This document shows, in pieces, positions 35,980 through 43,600 of a DNA stretch of 64,000 nucleotides (position 1 is the stretch's first letter; each line of letters begins with the position of its first letter). Source of the stretch: SAR202 cluster bacterium Io17-Chloro-G6 (GTDB taxonomy: Bacteria; Chloroflexota; Dehalococcoidia; UBA3495); NCBI GenBank assembly GCA_002816585.1, contig MUCT01000033.1, forward strand, positions 62,001 to 126,000, written 5' to 3'. The notes under the pieces were generated by a model that did not search any database, was not told the origin of the DNA, and worked only from the letters and a program-made list of their open reading frames with translations. A program made the position numbers and the translations under genes.

Positions 35980-36417
35980 ATGCCAATGCTGCTGGAAATC
36001 ATCACCGCCGAACGCCAGGTATATTCCGGCGATGTGGACATGGTGATCGCGCCGGGATTCGATGGGCAACTGGGGATACTTCCCAGGCACGCCCCGTTGA
36101 TGACCATGTTGAAACCCGGTGAGTTGACGGTCCGGAAGGACGGTGAAGATATTTATGTCGCCGTTTCCGGCGGCTTCATGGAAGTGCTGGGCAACCGGGT
36201 GAGTGTGCTGGCCGACGCCTGCGAGCGGTCCGACGAGATCGACGAGGAGCGCGCCCAACAGGCCATGCAACGGGCGCAGGAACGCCTGGCCAACCGGGGT
36301 TCGGACATGGAGATGCAGAGTGCGTTGACATCTCTGCAGCGTGCCCAGGTCCGGCTCGGTATGGTGCGGCGCCGGAGGCCACGACCAGGCCAGCCGCCGC
36401 CCGGAGCCACCTCCTAA
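35980..36417 (+). CDS. atpC: ATP synthase F1 subunit epsilon
   Basis: 145 aa. N-terminal beta-barrel (LEIITAERQVYSGDVDMVIAPGFDGQLGILPRHAPL in parts) and a C-terminal helical pair (DEERAQQAMQRAQERL) that can inhibit ATP hydrolysis. The last 25 residues (VRRRRPRPGQPPPGATS) are an extra Arg/Pro-rich tail. It ends the operon; the terminator at 36422-36463 begins 4 bp after the stop. Confidence 0.94.
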   Translation: MPMLLEIITAERQVYSGDVDMVIAPGFDGQLGILPRHAPLMTMLKPGELTVRKDGEDIYVAVSGGFMEVLGNRVSVLADACERSDEIDEERAQQAMQRAQERLANRGSDMEMQSALTSLQRAQVRLGMVRRRRPRPGQPPPGATS

Positions 36418-36421
36418 AAGG

Positions 36422-36463
36422 AATAGCAAAAAACCCCGGCTTTGGCCTGGGCGTTTTGCTATT
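36422..36463 (+). terminator. Terminator of the atp operon
   Basis: AATAGCAAAA (36422-36431) pairs with TTTTGCTATT (36454-36463); inside is a GC stem CCCCGGC/GCCTGGG. The GC core followed by TTTTGCT gives an intrinsic terminator. Its symmetry lets it also end minus-strand transcripts. Confidence 0.8.
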
Positions 36464-36497
36464 CTCGGGCCGGTCACGAAGAAACCCCAAGAGTCAT

Positions 36498-36521
36498 GGA
36501 TTCCAGCGCAAGCTGGAATGC
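36498..36521. repeat. GGATTCCAGC palindromic repeat (REP/dRS3-like)
   Basis: ATTCCAGC (36500-36507), loop GCAA, GCTGGAAT (36512-36519), flanked by GG and GCC. Elements of the form GGATTCC-N-GGAATG are widespread dispersed repeats in bacteria. It lies between atpC and the convergent rex gene. Confidence 0.6.
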
Positions 36522-36542
36522 CAGTGCGGGTGACGAAAAAAC

Positions 36543-37193
36543 CTAATCGTCGTTGATGTAGTAAATCATGGACTGGAGGGCCAGCACCGGGTCGATATTG
36601 CGTATTCGTATGCCTTCCCGAACCTGGGGGGTAATTGGAGCGTAATTTAGGATCGCCCGGACACCGCAGGCCACCAACTGATCGACCACGTTCTGAGTGT
36701 ACTCCACCGGAACGGCTACGATGGCGATGCTGATCTTTTCTTGGCCCACCACCTCGTCCAACTCGCCCATGTTGCGCACCACCAGTCCACCGACCGTCTC
36801 TCCCACGACGTTGTTGTTGAGATCGAACGCAGCGACCAGATGAAACCCGTCGGGGTTGAACCCAGGGTAACTCAAGATTGCCCGGCCCAGGCGGCCAACA
36901 CCGACCACGGCGACGTTCCAAGGTGAATTGATGCCCAGTATCTGCCGCAAGCGGTCCAACAGGTCGCGCACGCTGTAGCCGCGCCCTTGCTTTCCGAAAC
37001 GCCCAAAATAGCTAAGGTCTTTGCGTATTTGGGCGGGTGTTACCTGAAGTTTTTCGCCCAGTTGCTGGGAGCTAACAACCTGGGTCCCGTCGTCTAGCAG
37101 CCGGTTCAGTATCCGGACGTATTGGGGAAGACGGCTTATGACCACATCGGGTACATCCGAGCGGCTCTGTCGGGATTCGGATTTGGGAGCCAT
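36543..37193 (-). CDS. rex: Redox-sensing transcriptional repressor Rex
   Basis: 216 aa. Rex binds DNA when NADH is low and releases it when NADH is high. The winged-helix part (20-85) has SRLPQYVRILNRLLDDG and VTPAQIRKDLSYFGRFGKQGRGY; the Rossmann domain starts with VAVVGVGRLGRAIL (95-108), then FDLNNNVVGETVGGL and the C-terminal swapped helix ALQSMIYYIND. Length matches. It converges on the atp operon, so it is not cotranscribed with it; whether it regulates energy genes here is unknown, and I saw no TTGTGAA-N6-TTCACAA site near the operon promoter. Confidence 0.95.
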   Translation of the reverse strand: MAPKSESRQSRSDVPDVVISRLPQYVRILNRLLDDGTQVVSSQQLGEKLQVTPAQIRKDLSYFGRFGKQGRGYSVRDLLDRLRQILGINSPWNVAVVGVGRLGRAILSYPGFNPDGFHLVAAFDLNNNVVGETVGGLVVRNMGELDEVVGQEKISIAIVAVPVEYTQNVVDQLVACGVRAILNYAPITPQVREGIRIRNIDPVLALQSMIYYINDD

Positions 37194-37313
37194 GGCGTCT
37201 CATTCCCTTCACCGATGGCTTTCTATTAATAAAATTACCGAATCAGACGACCAGACGGTGAACCTGGATTTCTAACAGGGCAATCGGCGACGCATTTTCG
37301 GAGTTCGGTTAAC

Positions 37314-37326
37314 TATAATCTATAAT
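37314..37326 (+). promoter_or_regulatory. Tandem -10 boxes upstream of the YlxP-like gene
   Basis: TATAAT occurs at 37314-37319 and at 37321-37326. No convincing -35 box is found at 17 bp for either. Start of translation is at 37409. Confidence 0.35.
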
Positions 37327-37408
37327 GACGGTTCAATCGCAGTCAAGAACGCACTCTTCTACCTCGTGCCGGATTCAGACACAGACGGCCATTTCCAGGG
37401 AGGCACTA

Positions 37409-37702
37409 TTGCACCTAGGCGTTTGCCGGGTAAAGCTTCATCTGCCGGATTCTAGTAGCCTGAAAGATAAACGTCAGGTGACCCGCTCGCTGTCCGCCCG
37501 CATCCGGAACCAGTTCAACGTCGCGGTGGCCGAGGTGGAGGACCAAGATCTGCGGCAGCGTCTGACCCTGGCAATTTGCTGCGTTAGCACCGATCCCGCC
37601 CACGCCAACGAGATGGTCTCCAAAGTGGTTGCCTTCGTTGAGGAGTCGCGGAGAGACCTGGAGTTGTTGGACTATCAGACGGAGATCATCTCAGGGGTCT
37701 AA
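37409..37702 (+). CDS. YlxP/DUF503 family protein
   Basis: 97 aa from a TTG at 37409, which has GGGAGG (37398-37403) 5 bases before it and begins the family-typical MHLGVCRVKLHLPDSSSLKDKR. A longer ATG form from 37325 adds 28 residues of low-complexity Ser/Thr/Gln sequence and would make the Shine-Dalgarno internal. DUF503 proteins are about 90-100 residues and often sit near rbfA-infB; their role is tied to ribosome or translation. Here the neighbours are Rex and an alpha/beta hydrolase, so no such context exists. Confidence 0.82.
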   Translation: MHLGVCRVKLHLPDSSSLKDKRQVTRSLSARIRNQFNVAVAEVEDQDLRQRLTLAICCVSTDPAHANEMVSKVVAFVEESRRDLELLDYQTEIISGV

Positions 37703-37724
37703 AGGAGGGGGTTGGGTCGCCGGT

Positions 37725-38582
37725 TTACTGGACCCCGGCCAGAAACGACTTTATCGCTCTCCAGTACTGCTCACCGGCAATTTGAAAGGTGTCGTCATGC
37801 GCCGCTCCTTCCAGCATCTGGAAACTTTTCGGTTGGTTGGCCGCGTCATATAGCTTGCGCCCCTGAGATATGGGAACGGTTTCGTCCAATTCACCGTGAA
37901 GCACCAGAACAGGCATGTTGAGCCGTTGGATGCGGGAGATGGTGTCGTAGTGGTTGCGCACCAGCCATCCGGCCGGAGGGAAAGGCAATGTCAGTTTGGC
38001 CATATCGCGGACAGAAGTAAAAGGCGAGACCAACACCATCGCCAATGGCGGCTGGGTCAAGGCCAGCTCCACCGCCACCGCCGCACCCAAGGAATGTCCC
38101 AGATAAACAATCCTGTTTGGGTCCGCATCCGGCCTAGACAACAGATATTCGACCGCGGCCCTGGAGTCCAGGTAAGTGCCCTTCTCCGACGGCTTGCCTT
38201 CGCTCCGCCCGTAGCCCCGGTAATCGAAGATAAAGATATTGTCCCCGGTTCGGTGGTGGGCCTGAGCCAGCTCATCTACCCGATGGCCCAGATTGCCGCC
38301 GTTGCCGTGGAACCACAGCCAGGTCAAATCGGACCCGCGTTCAGGGTCACCGGGGATGAACCAACCCTGAAGCGTCATGCCATCGGATGTGTGGAATCTG
38401 ACGTCTTCATATTCCAAACCGGCATCGCTGGGGGTGTACAAGAGCTCGGCCACGGGAAAGAACACGAACCGTTTTTCCAACTGTGACCAGAGCACTAGGA
38501 AAGTTACTCCATAGGCCAGAGAAGCCCCGATTGCGACGCTGATCAGAACCAGCCGAATTCGCCTGACCACGACCTGAGCCAA
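37725..38582 (-). CDS. Membrane-anchored alpha/beta hydrolase (BEM46/ABHD13-like)
   Basis: 285 aa. An N-terminal helix (about 9-32, IRLVLISVAIGASLAYGVTFLVLW) anchors the protein. Catalytic marks are GHSLGA (Ser near 164), D near 232 in HGELDETVPI, and H near 260 in GAAHDDTF. The PFTSVRDMAKLTLPF loop after the elbow is typical of the BEM46/ABHD13 branch. Function of this branch in bacteria is unclear; esterase or peptidase-like. Convergent with the YlxP-like gene (22 bp between the stops). Confidence 0.85.
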   Translation of the reverse strand: MAQVVVRRIRLVLISVAIGASLAYGVTFLVLWSQLEKRFVFFPVAELLYTPSDAGLEYEDVRFHTSDGMTLQGWFIPGDPERGSDLTWLWFHGNGGNLGHRVDELAQAHHRTGDNIFIFDYRGYGRSEGKPSEKGTYLDSRAAVEYLLSRPDADPNRIVYLGHSLGAAVAVELALTQPPLAMVLVSPFTSVRDMAKLTLPFPPAGWLVRNHYDTISRIQRLNMPVLVLHGELDETVPISQGRKLYDAANQPKSFQMLEGAAHDDTFQIAGEQYWRAIKSFLAGVQ

Positions 38583-38626
38583 TATGTCCGCCTAGAACAA
38601 GCCCAACGAATTTGAGCGATCTGGCG

Positions 38627-39019
38627 TCAGCCCGATGCCGACGCCCCGCGGGTGGCCAGCAATTCTTGCAGTCCCTCGGAGAAGTCCCGTTTTATCATGA
38701 CGGCGTCGCTCCCGAGTTCGCGGGCCTTCCGCAGGGTTTCCGGTTCGCCGTGGGGGCCATAGGATACGATCCTGGGCCGGGCTCCAGGCTCCCCAGTTGA
38801 CCTCAGACTCTCCAAGGCCTCGGTCCAGACCGGCTCGTCCATCTCCAAGTCAACCAACACCAAAGGCACGTTATGGGACGCCACGGCCTCCATGAACTTG
38901 GCGGCGGTCGACTCGCTGACAGTGTCCAAGCCGCCGGCTTCGGCGGCCGCCTCGATACGAGGCATGAAAAAGAGGTTACTCGTCAGGACCAGCACAGTTT
39001 CTTTCTTTCCCATGGTCAT
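38627..39019 (-). CDS. Degenerate response-regulator receiver protein
   Basis: 130 aa with a CheY-like pattern: strand TVLVLTSN, then LVLVDLEMDEP with D57 at the phosphorylation position, IVSYGP (S86 at the Thr/Ser position) and DAVMIKRDF with K110. The usual Asp/Asp pair at the end of strand one is replaced by TSN, so Mg2+ binding and phosphorylation should fail. There is no output domain. The ATG overlaps the TGA of the zinc-ribbon gene (TGATG), so translation is coupled; both lie behind the iron-sulfur oxidoreductase gene. A pseudo-receiver acting as a protein partner is the simplest idea. Confidence 0.65.
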   Translation of the reverse strand: MTMGKKETVLVLTSNLFFMPRIEAAAEAGGLDTVSESTAAKFMEAVASHNVPLVLVDLEMDEPVWTEALESLRSTGEPGARPRIVSYGPHGEPETLRKARELGSDAVMIKRDFSEGLQELLATRGASASG

Positions 39020-39276
39020 CAGTCCTTTGAGGATCCGGACGTCTCATCTGAGAACGGGACAGCGGGCACCGCTTTCGGATAGCTTTTCTGCTCGTCCTCG
39101 ATGGATTTCAGCCTCCCGGCCACGTCGCGGACCACGGGGCGGACCGCCTGACATTTGGGACACCATTCAGTCTCCTTGGTGGAGAGCATCATATTGTCCT
39201 TCTTGATTGTCATTGTCTCGATCTCGGTCCCGCATTCGCCGCAGGAACGGACGATGTTTACTTCATTTATGGGCAT
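39019..39276 (-). CDS. Small zinc-ribbon protein
   Basis: 85 aa from the ATG at 39276. It has two CxxC pairs: C12/C15 (SCGECG) and C39/C42 (WCPKCQ), as in a rubredoxin-like or TFIIS-like zinc ribbon. The C-terminal half is a charged helix (RLKSIEDEQKSYP) and a disordered end. It starts 8 bp after the oxidoreductase stop, in the same operon. No family recognised. A longer start at 39315 would overlap the oxidoreductase gene; I prefer the nearer ATG. Confidence 0.6.
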   Translation of the reverse strand: MPINEVNIVRSCGECGTEIETMTIKKDNMMLSTKETEWCPKCQAVRPVVRDVAGRLKSIEDEQKSYPKAVPAVPFSDETSGSSKD

Positions 39277-39283
39277 ATATCGA

Positions 39284-41314
39284 TCACAGGTCCAGGCTCT
39301 CGGCCAGAATCTCAAGCACGTCTTTCGCGTCTTTCTCGGTATCCAGCCCCTTGGCTTGGATACCTTCAGTCATCATCTGTAGGCAGAAGGGGCAGGAAAC
39401 TCCCACGGTCGGGGCTTCGGTTTCCAAGAATTGGTCGGTGCGGGCGTGGTTAACCCTGGTTCCCTGGCTCTCTTCGATCCACATATGACCGCCGCCGGCG
39501 CCGCAGCAGAACCCTCTCTCGCGGCAACGGGAGCCCATCTCCACCAACTTGAGTCCGGGGATGGCCTTGGCCACGTTGCGGGGCTCGTCGTAAACGCCGT
39601 TGTGGCGGCCTAGGAAGCATGAATCGTGGTAGGCCATGGTGACGTCCATCATCTTCACCGGTTTGATTTTGCCGCTGCCGATGAGTTGGTCAACAAACTG
39701 GCTATAATGAAGGACCTCGAAGTTGCCACCAAACTGTGGGTATTCATTCTTCATCGTGTTGAAGCAGTGCGGGCAGATCGTCACCACCTTCTTCACATTG
39801 TAGCCGTTCATGGTCTCGATGTTCTGTTGGGCGAGTATCTGGAACAGGTACTCGTTGCCCATGCGCCGGGCCGGGTCGCCGGTGCAGGTTTCCTCGTCAC
39901 CCAGGATGGCGAAGTCAACCCCGGCGGCCTTCAGCACCTTGGCCATGGACCGGGCGATGGCCTGACTACGCTGTTCCAGGGCCGGAGTGCAGCCAACCCA
40001 AAACAGCACCTCGGCGTCGGGTTTCTCGGCCAGGGTGGGCACCTCAAGTCCCTCCGCCCAATCAGTGCGGGAATACTGAGTGCCGCGCCAGGGATGGCCT
40101 CGCTGTTCCATGCTGAGCAGGGCGTTCATCGCCGTCTCGGGGGCCTTTGATTCCTCGAGGATCAGGTAGCGGCGCATATCCATTATTGTGGGCACATGCT
40201 CCACCACCACAGGGCATTCCTCCATGCAGGCGCCGCAATTCAGGCAATCCCAGATCGAGGCCTCGGAGATCACCCCGTCCAGGATGGGTGATGGTTCGAC
40301 ATGGTCCGGGTTGCGCTCGCCCTGATGGCCAATGGACACCATGTGGTCTTTCAGGTTTTCCACGATGTGCATGGGCGAGAGCTGTTTGCCGGTCAGGTTG
40401 GCGGGACAGGAGTCGGTGCAGCGGCCGCAAACTGCGCAGGCGTAGCCGTCCAGAAGTTGCTTCCAGGTGAAGTCCTGTACGCGCCCTGCGCCGAATTTCT
40501 CGGTGTTTTCCAGGTTGATGGGCTGCAGAGCCCCCTTTGGCTCCAATGACCTAAAGAATGCGTTCACCGGGGCGGCAAACATGTGCATGTGCTTGGTGAA
40601 TGGGATGTAAACGGTGAAGACCAGGATGATGGACAGGTGGGTCCACCAGAAGACGCCCTGCAGGGTGTTCGCGGCGCTGGCGCCCACACCCCAATCTGTG
40701 AACAAATTGCCCAGGGCTCTGCCAATGGGGACGTCCGTTTCGGGGCCGGTCCCGCCCTGGGCCACCCAGAAGGCATGGGTCAACAGGGTTGAAAGCATCA
40801 ACCCTGCTATAAGGACGACGATGATCAGGGCATCGGAGTGACGGGTGAGGTCGAAGCTGAGACGGTGGGGTTTTAGAACCCATCTGCGGACGAATGCCCA
40901 GACCAAGACAACGAATAGAACGGCGGCGAGGATGTCCAGATAGCTGCTGTAAACCCTGACACCGGTCTCAGTGAGCAGCCATTCGGGGAATCCCGGCCGC
41001 ACCGAAGCGGCGAAGATGAAGATTCCGTAGCTAAGCATGAAGGTGAGGAATCCCCAGAAGATGGTGGCGTGGCCGATTCCGGCATAGTCGCCGTACTTGA
41101 CTCTCTGAAGAACCCTTTGTTGGCCCAAGGCGATCAGCAGTGCGCCGTTCAGCCGCCTGAGGGGCTGGTCGAACCGGGCAGCCGCTTTGCCTTGAAGCAC
41201 GAGCCGGACGACCCTGACATAAAAGGCGTAATGAAACACGGCCAGGGCCAAGCCCAGCAACAGAAACACGCCGACCCAGAGGGGCAGCGCTCCAATATCT
41301 CCAGGAGGAACCAA
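39284..41314 (-). CDS. Membrane-bound Fe-S oxidoreductase, NarI-HdrD/GlcF-like fusion
   Basis: 676 aa. Five predicted helices in the first 240 residues form a NarI-like heme-binding domain (starting ALPLWVGVFLLLGLALAVF at 9-27), followed by two 4Fe-4S motifs (CAVCGRCTDSCP near 291 and CLNCGACMEECP near 356) and two CCG domains (CPHCFNTM near 511; CCGAGGGHMW near 601). This is the layout of HdrDE-like or ETF:quinone-type electron transfer proteins, which pass electrons between a soluble donor and membrane quinone. A TTG at 41314 with AGGTG before it is the start. No etfAB genes are adjacent. The two small genes after it are probably its partners. Confidence 0.88.
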   Translation of the reverse strand: MVPPGDIGALPLWVGVFLLLGLALAVFHYAFYVRVVRLVLQGKAAARFDQPLRRLNGALLIALGQQRVLQRVKYGDYAGIGHATIFWGFLTFMLSYGIFIFAASVRPGFPEWLLTETGVRVYSSYLDILAAVLFVVLVWAFVRRWVLKPHRLSFDLTRHSDALIIVVLIAGLMLSTLLTHAFWVAQGGTGPETDVPIGRALGNLFTDWGVGASAANTLQGVFWWTHLSIILVFTVYIPFTKHMHMFAAPVNAFFRSLEPKGALQPINLENTEKFGAGRVQDFTWKQLLDGYACAVCGRCTDSCPANLTGKQLSPMHIVENLKDHMVSIGHQGERNPDHVEPSPILDGVISEASIWDCLNCGACMEECPVVVEHVPTIMDMRRYLILEESKAPETAMNALLSMEQRGHPWRGTQYSRTDWAEGLEVPTLAEKPDAEVLFWVGCTPALEQRSQAIARSMAKVLKAAGVDFAILGDEETCTGDPARRMGNEYLFQILAQQNIETMNGYNVKKVVTICPHCFNTMKNEYPQFGGNFEVLHYSQFVDQLIGSGKIKPVKMMDVTMAYHDSCFLGRHNGVYDEPRNVAKAIPGLKLVEMGSRCRERGFCCGAGGGHMWIEESQGTRVNHARTDQFLETEAPTVGVSCPFCLQMMTEGIQAKGLDTEKDAKDVLEILAESLDL

Positions 41315-41418
41315 ACTCTACACCTGTTTTCCTAAACTGTGGACCGTGGACTGCGGACTACCGAGGTATTAACCAACTCGGCTGACAGCTTGTCAGCGGC
41401 ACCCATCTTATCACGTAG

Positions 41419-41451
41419 CAGGCGCGGTCCCAACTTGGTGGGACGCGCCTG
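41419..41451. terminator. Strong hairpin, likely terminator between two minus-strand genes
   Basis: CAGGCGCGGTCCCA (41419-41432) pairs with TGGGACGCGCCTG (41439-41451) with a one-base bulge. It lies after the monooxygenase gene and before the Fe-S gene. There is no T-run on the minus strand, so termination would be weak or it may serve as an mRNA end protector. Next to it, at 41341-41366, is a repetitive GGACCGTGGACTGCGGAC. Confidence 0.45.
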
Positions 41452-41491
41452 AATCGCATGGTTCGCCGAGCTTCGGCCAAACCCATTTGGC

Positions 41492-42502
41492 TCAGAAATC
41501 TTTTATGCGGGGTATGACTTCACGGCCCAGGAGTTCGATCTGCTTGAGCACTTGATCATGGGGCATGCCGGGCCACTGCATCCGGCAGATCATATGGTTC
41601 ACGCCCAGTTCGTCTGAATAGCGGCGGAACTCGGTCACGATGTCGTCGGGTGAGCCCAGCAGAAACCGGTCTTTGGCCAGGTCCTGATATGGAACGCTGA
41701 AACTCTGATCACCGGGCAGCGCCTTGTCCTGACCCCAGGCGGCATAGGCCTGGTATTTGGCCTCAAGATAGGGTTGGCTTTCGATGTAGGCGGTTTCCCG
41801 GTCCAGGGCCACGTACATCTCCCGCATCATGGGTAGTTCTTCCGGGACCGGTCGTCCAAACTCGTCCAATGCCGCTTTATACCGGGTCCATTGGTCAGCA
41901 ACCATGGGCACGGTGGCATGGGGATTGATCAGCCAAGGGGAACCCCAGCGGGCGGCCCGGCGAATGGCGACATCATTGTTGGCCGCCACCCAGATGGGGG
42001 GATGGGGATTCTGGACCGGCCTGGTGCCAATCTTGGTCTTGGGCACGGTATAGTACTTGCCGTTGAACTCCACCTCGTCTTCGCTCCACAGCCGCTTGAT
42101 CAGGTCCATGGCCTCGTTCAAGCGGCCAACCCGCTCGCCCCGTTGGACCCCAAAGGCGGTGTATTCTTCGTCGCGGTAGCCTAGGCCGACGCCAAAAACA
42201 AATCGCCCATTGGTGATGCAGTCCAAGGTCGCGATGCTTTCAGCCAACTCCACAGGGTTATGGAGGGGGACCAGGATTACAGTGGCAGCCACCTGCATAT
42301 CACCAGCCTCGGCGGCCAGCCGGGATAGCAAGGGGAAGACCGTGCTCATCTGATAGGGGGCAGCCAGGTAATGCTGACCGGTGGCAATGAGACTGAACCC
42401 CGCCTCCCGGGCCGCCCTCACTTGTTCAACGCTGTCTTGAATCTTCTGAGGCATGGACTCGCCGGGAAGATATTGATTGGTGACGAAAAAACCTAGTTTC
42501 AA
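41492..42502 (-). CDS. LLM-class flavin-dependent oxidoreductase
   Basis: 336 aa bacterial luciferase-like TIM barrel. Marks: KLGFFVTNQYLP start, VAATVILVPLHNPVELAESIATLDCITNGRFVFGVGLGY (parts of the core), and FNGKYYTVPKTKIGTRPVQNPHPPIWV. Starts at a TTG at 42502 with AGGGGG before it. Substrate not told; close in pattern to the gene at 51882-52766. A flavin reductase is not nearby, so it may use F420 or a shared reductase. Confidence 0.88.
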   Translation of the reverse strand: MKLGFFVTNQYLPGESMPQKIQDSVEQVRAAREAGFSLIATGQHYLAAPYQMSTVFPLLSRLAAEAGDMQVAATVILVPLHNPVELAESIATLDCITNGRFVFGVGLGYRDEEYTAFGVQRGERVGRLNEAMDLIKRLWSEDEVEFNGKYYTVPKTKIGTRPVQNPHPPIWVAANNDVAIRRAARWGSPWLINPHATVPMVADQWTRYKAALDEFGRPVPEELPMMREMYVALDRETAYIESQPYLEAKYQAYAAWGQDKALPGDQSFSVPYQDLAKDRFLLGSPDDIVTEFRRYSDELGVNHMICRMQWPGMPHDQVLKQIELLGREVIPRIKDF

Positions 42503-42710
42503 GGAACCCCCTTATTAACGGTGCAAATCAGGTATAACGGCACACGCAAAACGCATATATTTCTCATACGTTTACTTACGGCTAGAGATGTATTGTATTC
42601 CGCAGGCATTCCGGCGGCAATCGCAAATACCCTTGCCACACTCTGGTAAAACCAGTAGAATCCGCGACTGACGCCTAGTTCTTATCCTCGTTCACAGAAG
42701 TAGGAGTAAC

Positions 42711-43502
42711 ATGAAAATTGCACGATTCCGCAGCAACGGCAGGACCGCATTCGGTGTGGTCCAAGATGATGAGGTGGTGGAGATCCGCGGCAGTATCTAT
42801 ACGCGGTTCCGGATGACCGACACCAAGCACCGGCTGCAGGACGTGAAGATTCTACCTCCTACGGAACCCTCTGAGATTTGGTGTCCTGGTCTAAATTTCG
42901 CCAACCACCTGGAGTTTGCTGCCGGGGTGTTGGGCGACGAGAACCCCACGGTACCCGAGCACCCGGAGCCTTGGATCAAAGCCAGGGGCTCCCTCACCGG
43001 AACGGGAGAGCCGATCATTCTCCCCAACGATTCTTCCGGAGACATCCATTATGAGGGCGAGGCCGTCGCGGTCATCGGCAAGATATGCCGCCGGATAACC
43101 CCGCAAGAAGCCCCCAAGTGCATCCTGGGGTACACCTGTGGCAACGACGTTAGCGACCGCGCTTGGCAGAAGGACGATTGGACGTTCTGGCGCGCCAAGG
43201 GTTCCGACACCTTTGCCCCGGTAGGGCCTTGGATCGACACCGATGTCGACCCGCAAAAGCTGGAAATGATCGTTCGGCTGAACGGGGAGGAGGTGCAGCA
43301 CGGCCGCACGGAAGAGATGCTGTTCACCTTCGCCGAAATCGTAAGCTACATCAGCCAACAGGTGACATTGCGGCCGGGAGACTTGGTCTTCTCGGGCAGC
43401 ACCGGGGTTACGGTGGCCCTGAAGCCGGAGGACCAGGTGGAGGTTGAGATACCCGGCATCGGCGTATTGAGTAATCCTGTGGAGGCAGAAGCAATTGCGT
43501 AG
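42711..43502 (+). CDS. Fumarylacetoacetate hydrolase family protein
   Basis: 263 aa. FAH-family enzymes hydrolyse or decarboxylate acylpyruvates with a metal ion. Metal ligands: the Glu pair in HYEGEAVAVIGK (near 107-118) and the Asp of GNDVSDRAWQ. KGSDTFAPVGPWI and LVFSGSTGVTVALKPEDQVEVEIPGIG (parts) are the family signatures. GGAG lies 5 bases before the ATG. It may act on an acylpyruvate or 2-hydroxy-hepta-type intermediate of aromatic breakdown. Strong terminator follows. Confidence 0.92.
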   Translation: MKIARFRSNGRTAFGVVQDDEVVEIRGSIYTRFRMTDTKHRLQDVKILPPTEPSEIWCPGLNFANHLEFAAGVLGDENPTVPEHPEPWIKARGSLTGTGEPIILPNDSSGDIHYEGEAVAVIGKICRRITPQEAPKCILGYTCGNDVSDRAWQKDDWTFWRAKGSDTFAPVGPWIDTDVDPQKLEMIVRLNGEEVQHGRTEEMLFTFAEIVSYISQQVTLRPGDLVFSGSTGVTVALKPEDQVEVEIPGIGVLSNPVEAEAIA

Positions 43503-43541
43503 TCTGCTCAACAGACTCACCCCCGAGTAATTCCAGACACC

Positions 43542-43575
43542 AAAAAGCCTTCCCGTCACGTCGGGAAGGCTTTTT
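43542..43575. terminator. Strong bidirectional terminator
   Basis: AAAAAGCCTTCCCG (43542-43555) and CGGGAAGGCTTTTT (43562-43575) are perfectly complementary with a 6-base loop. It ends the FAH gene and the convergent M16 peptidase gene. Confidence 0.95.
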
Positions 43576-43600
43576 AAGTTCTAAGAAATTTGGGTCCGGG

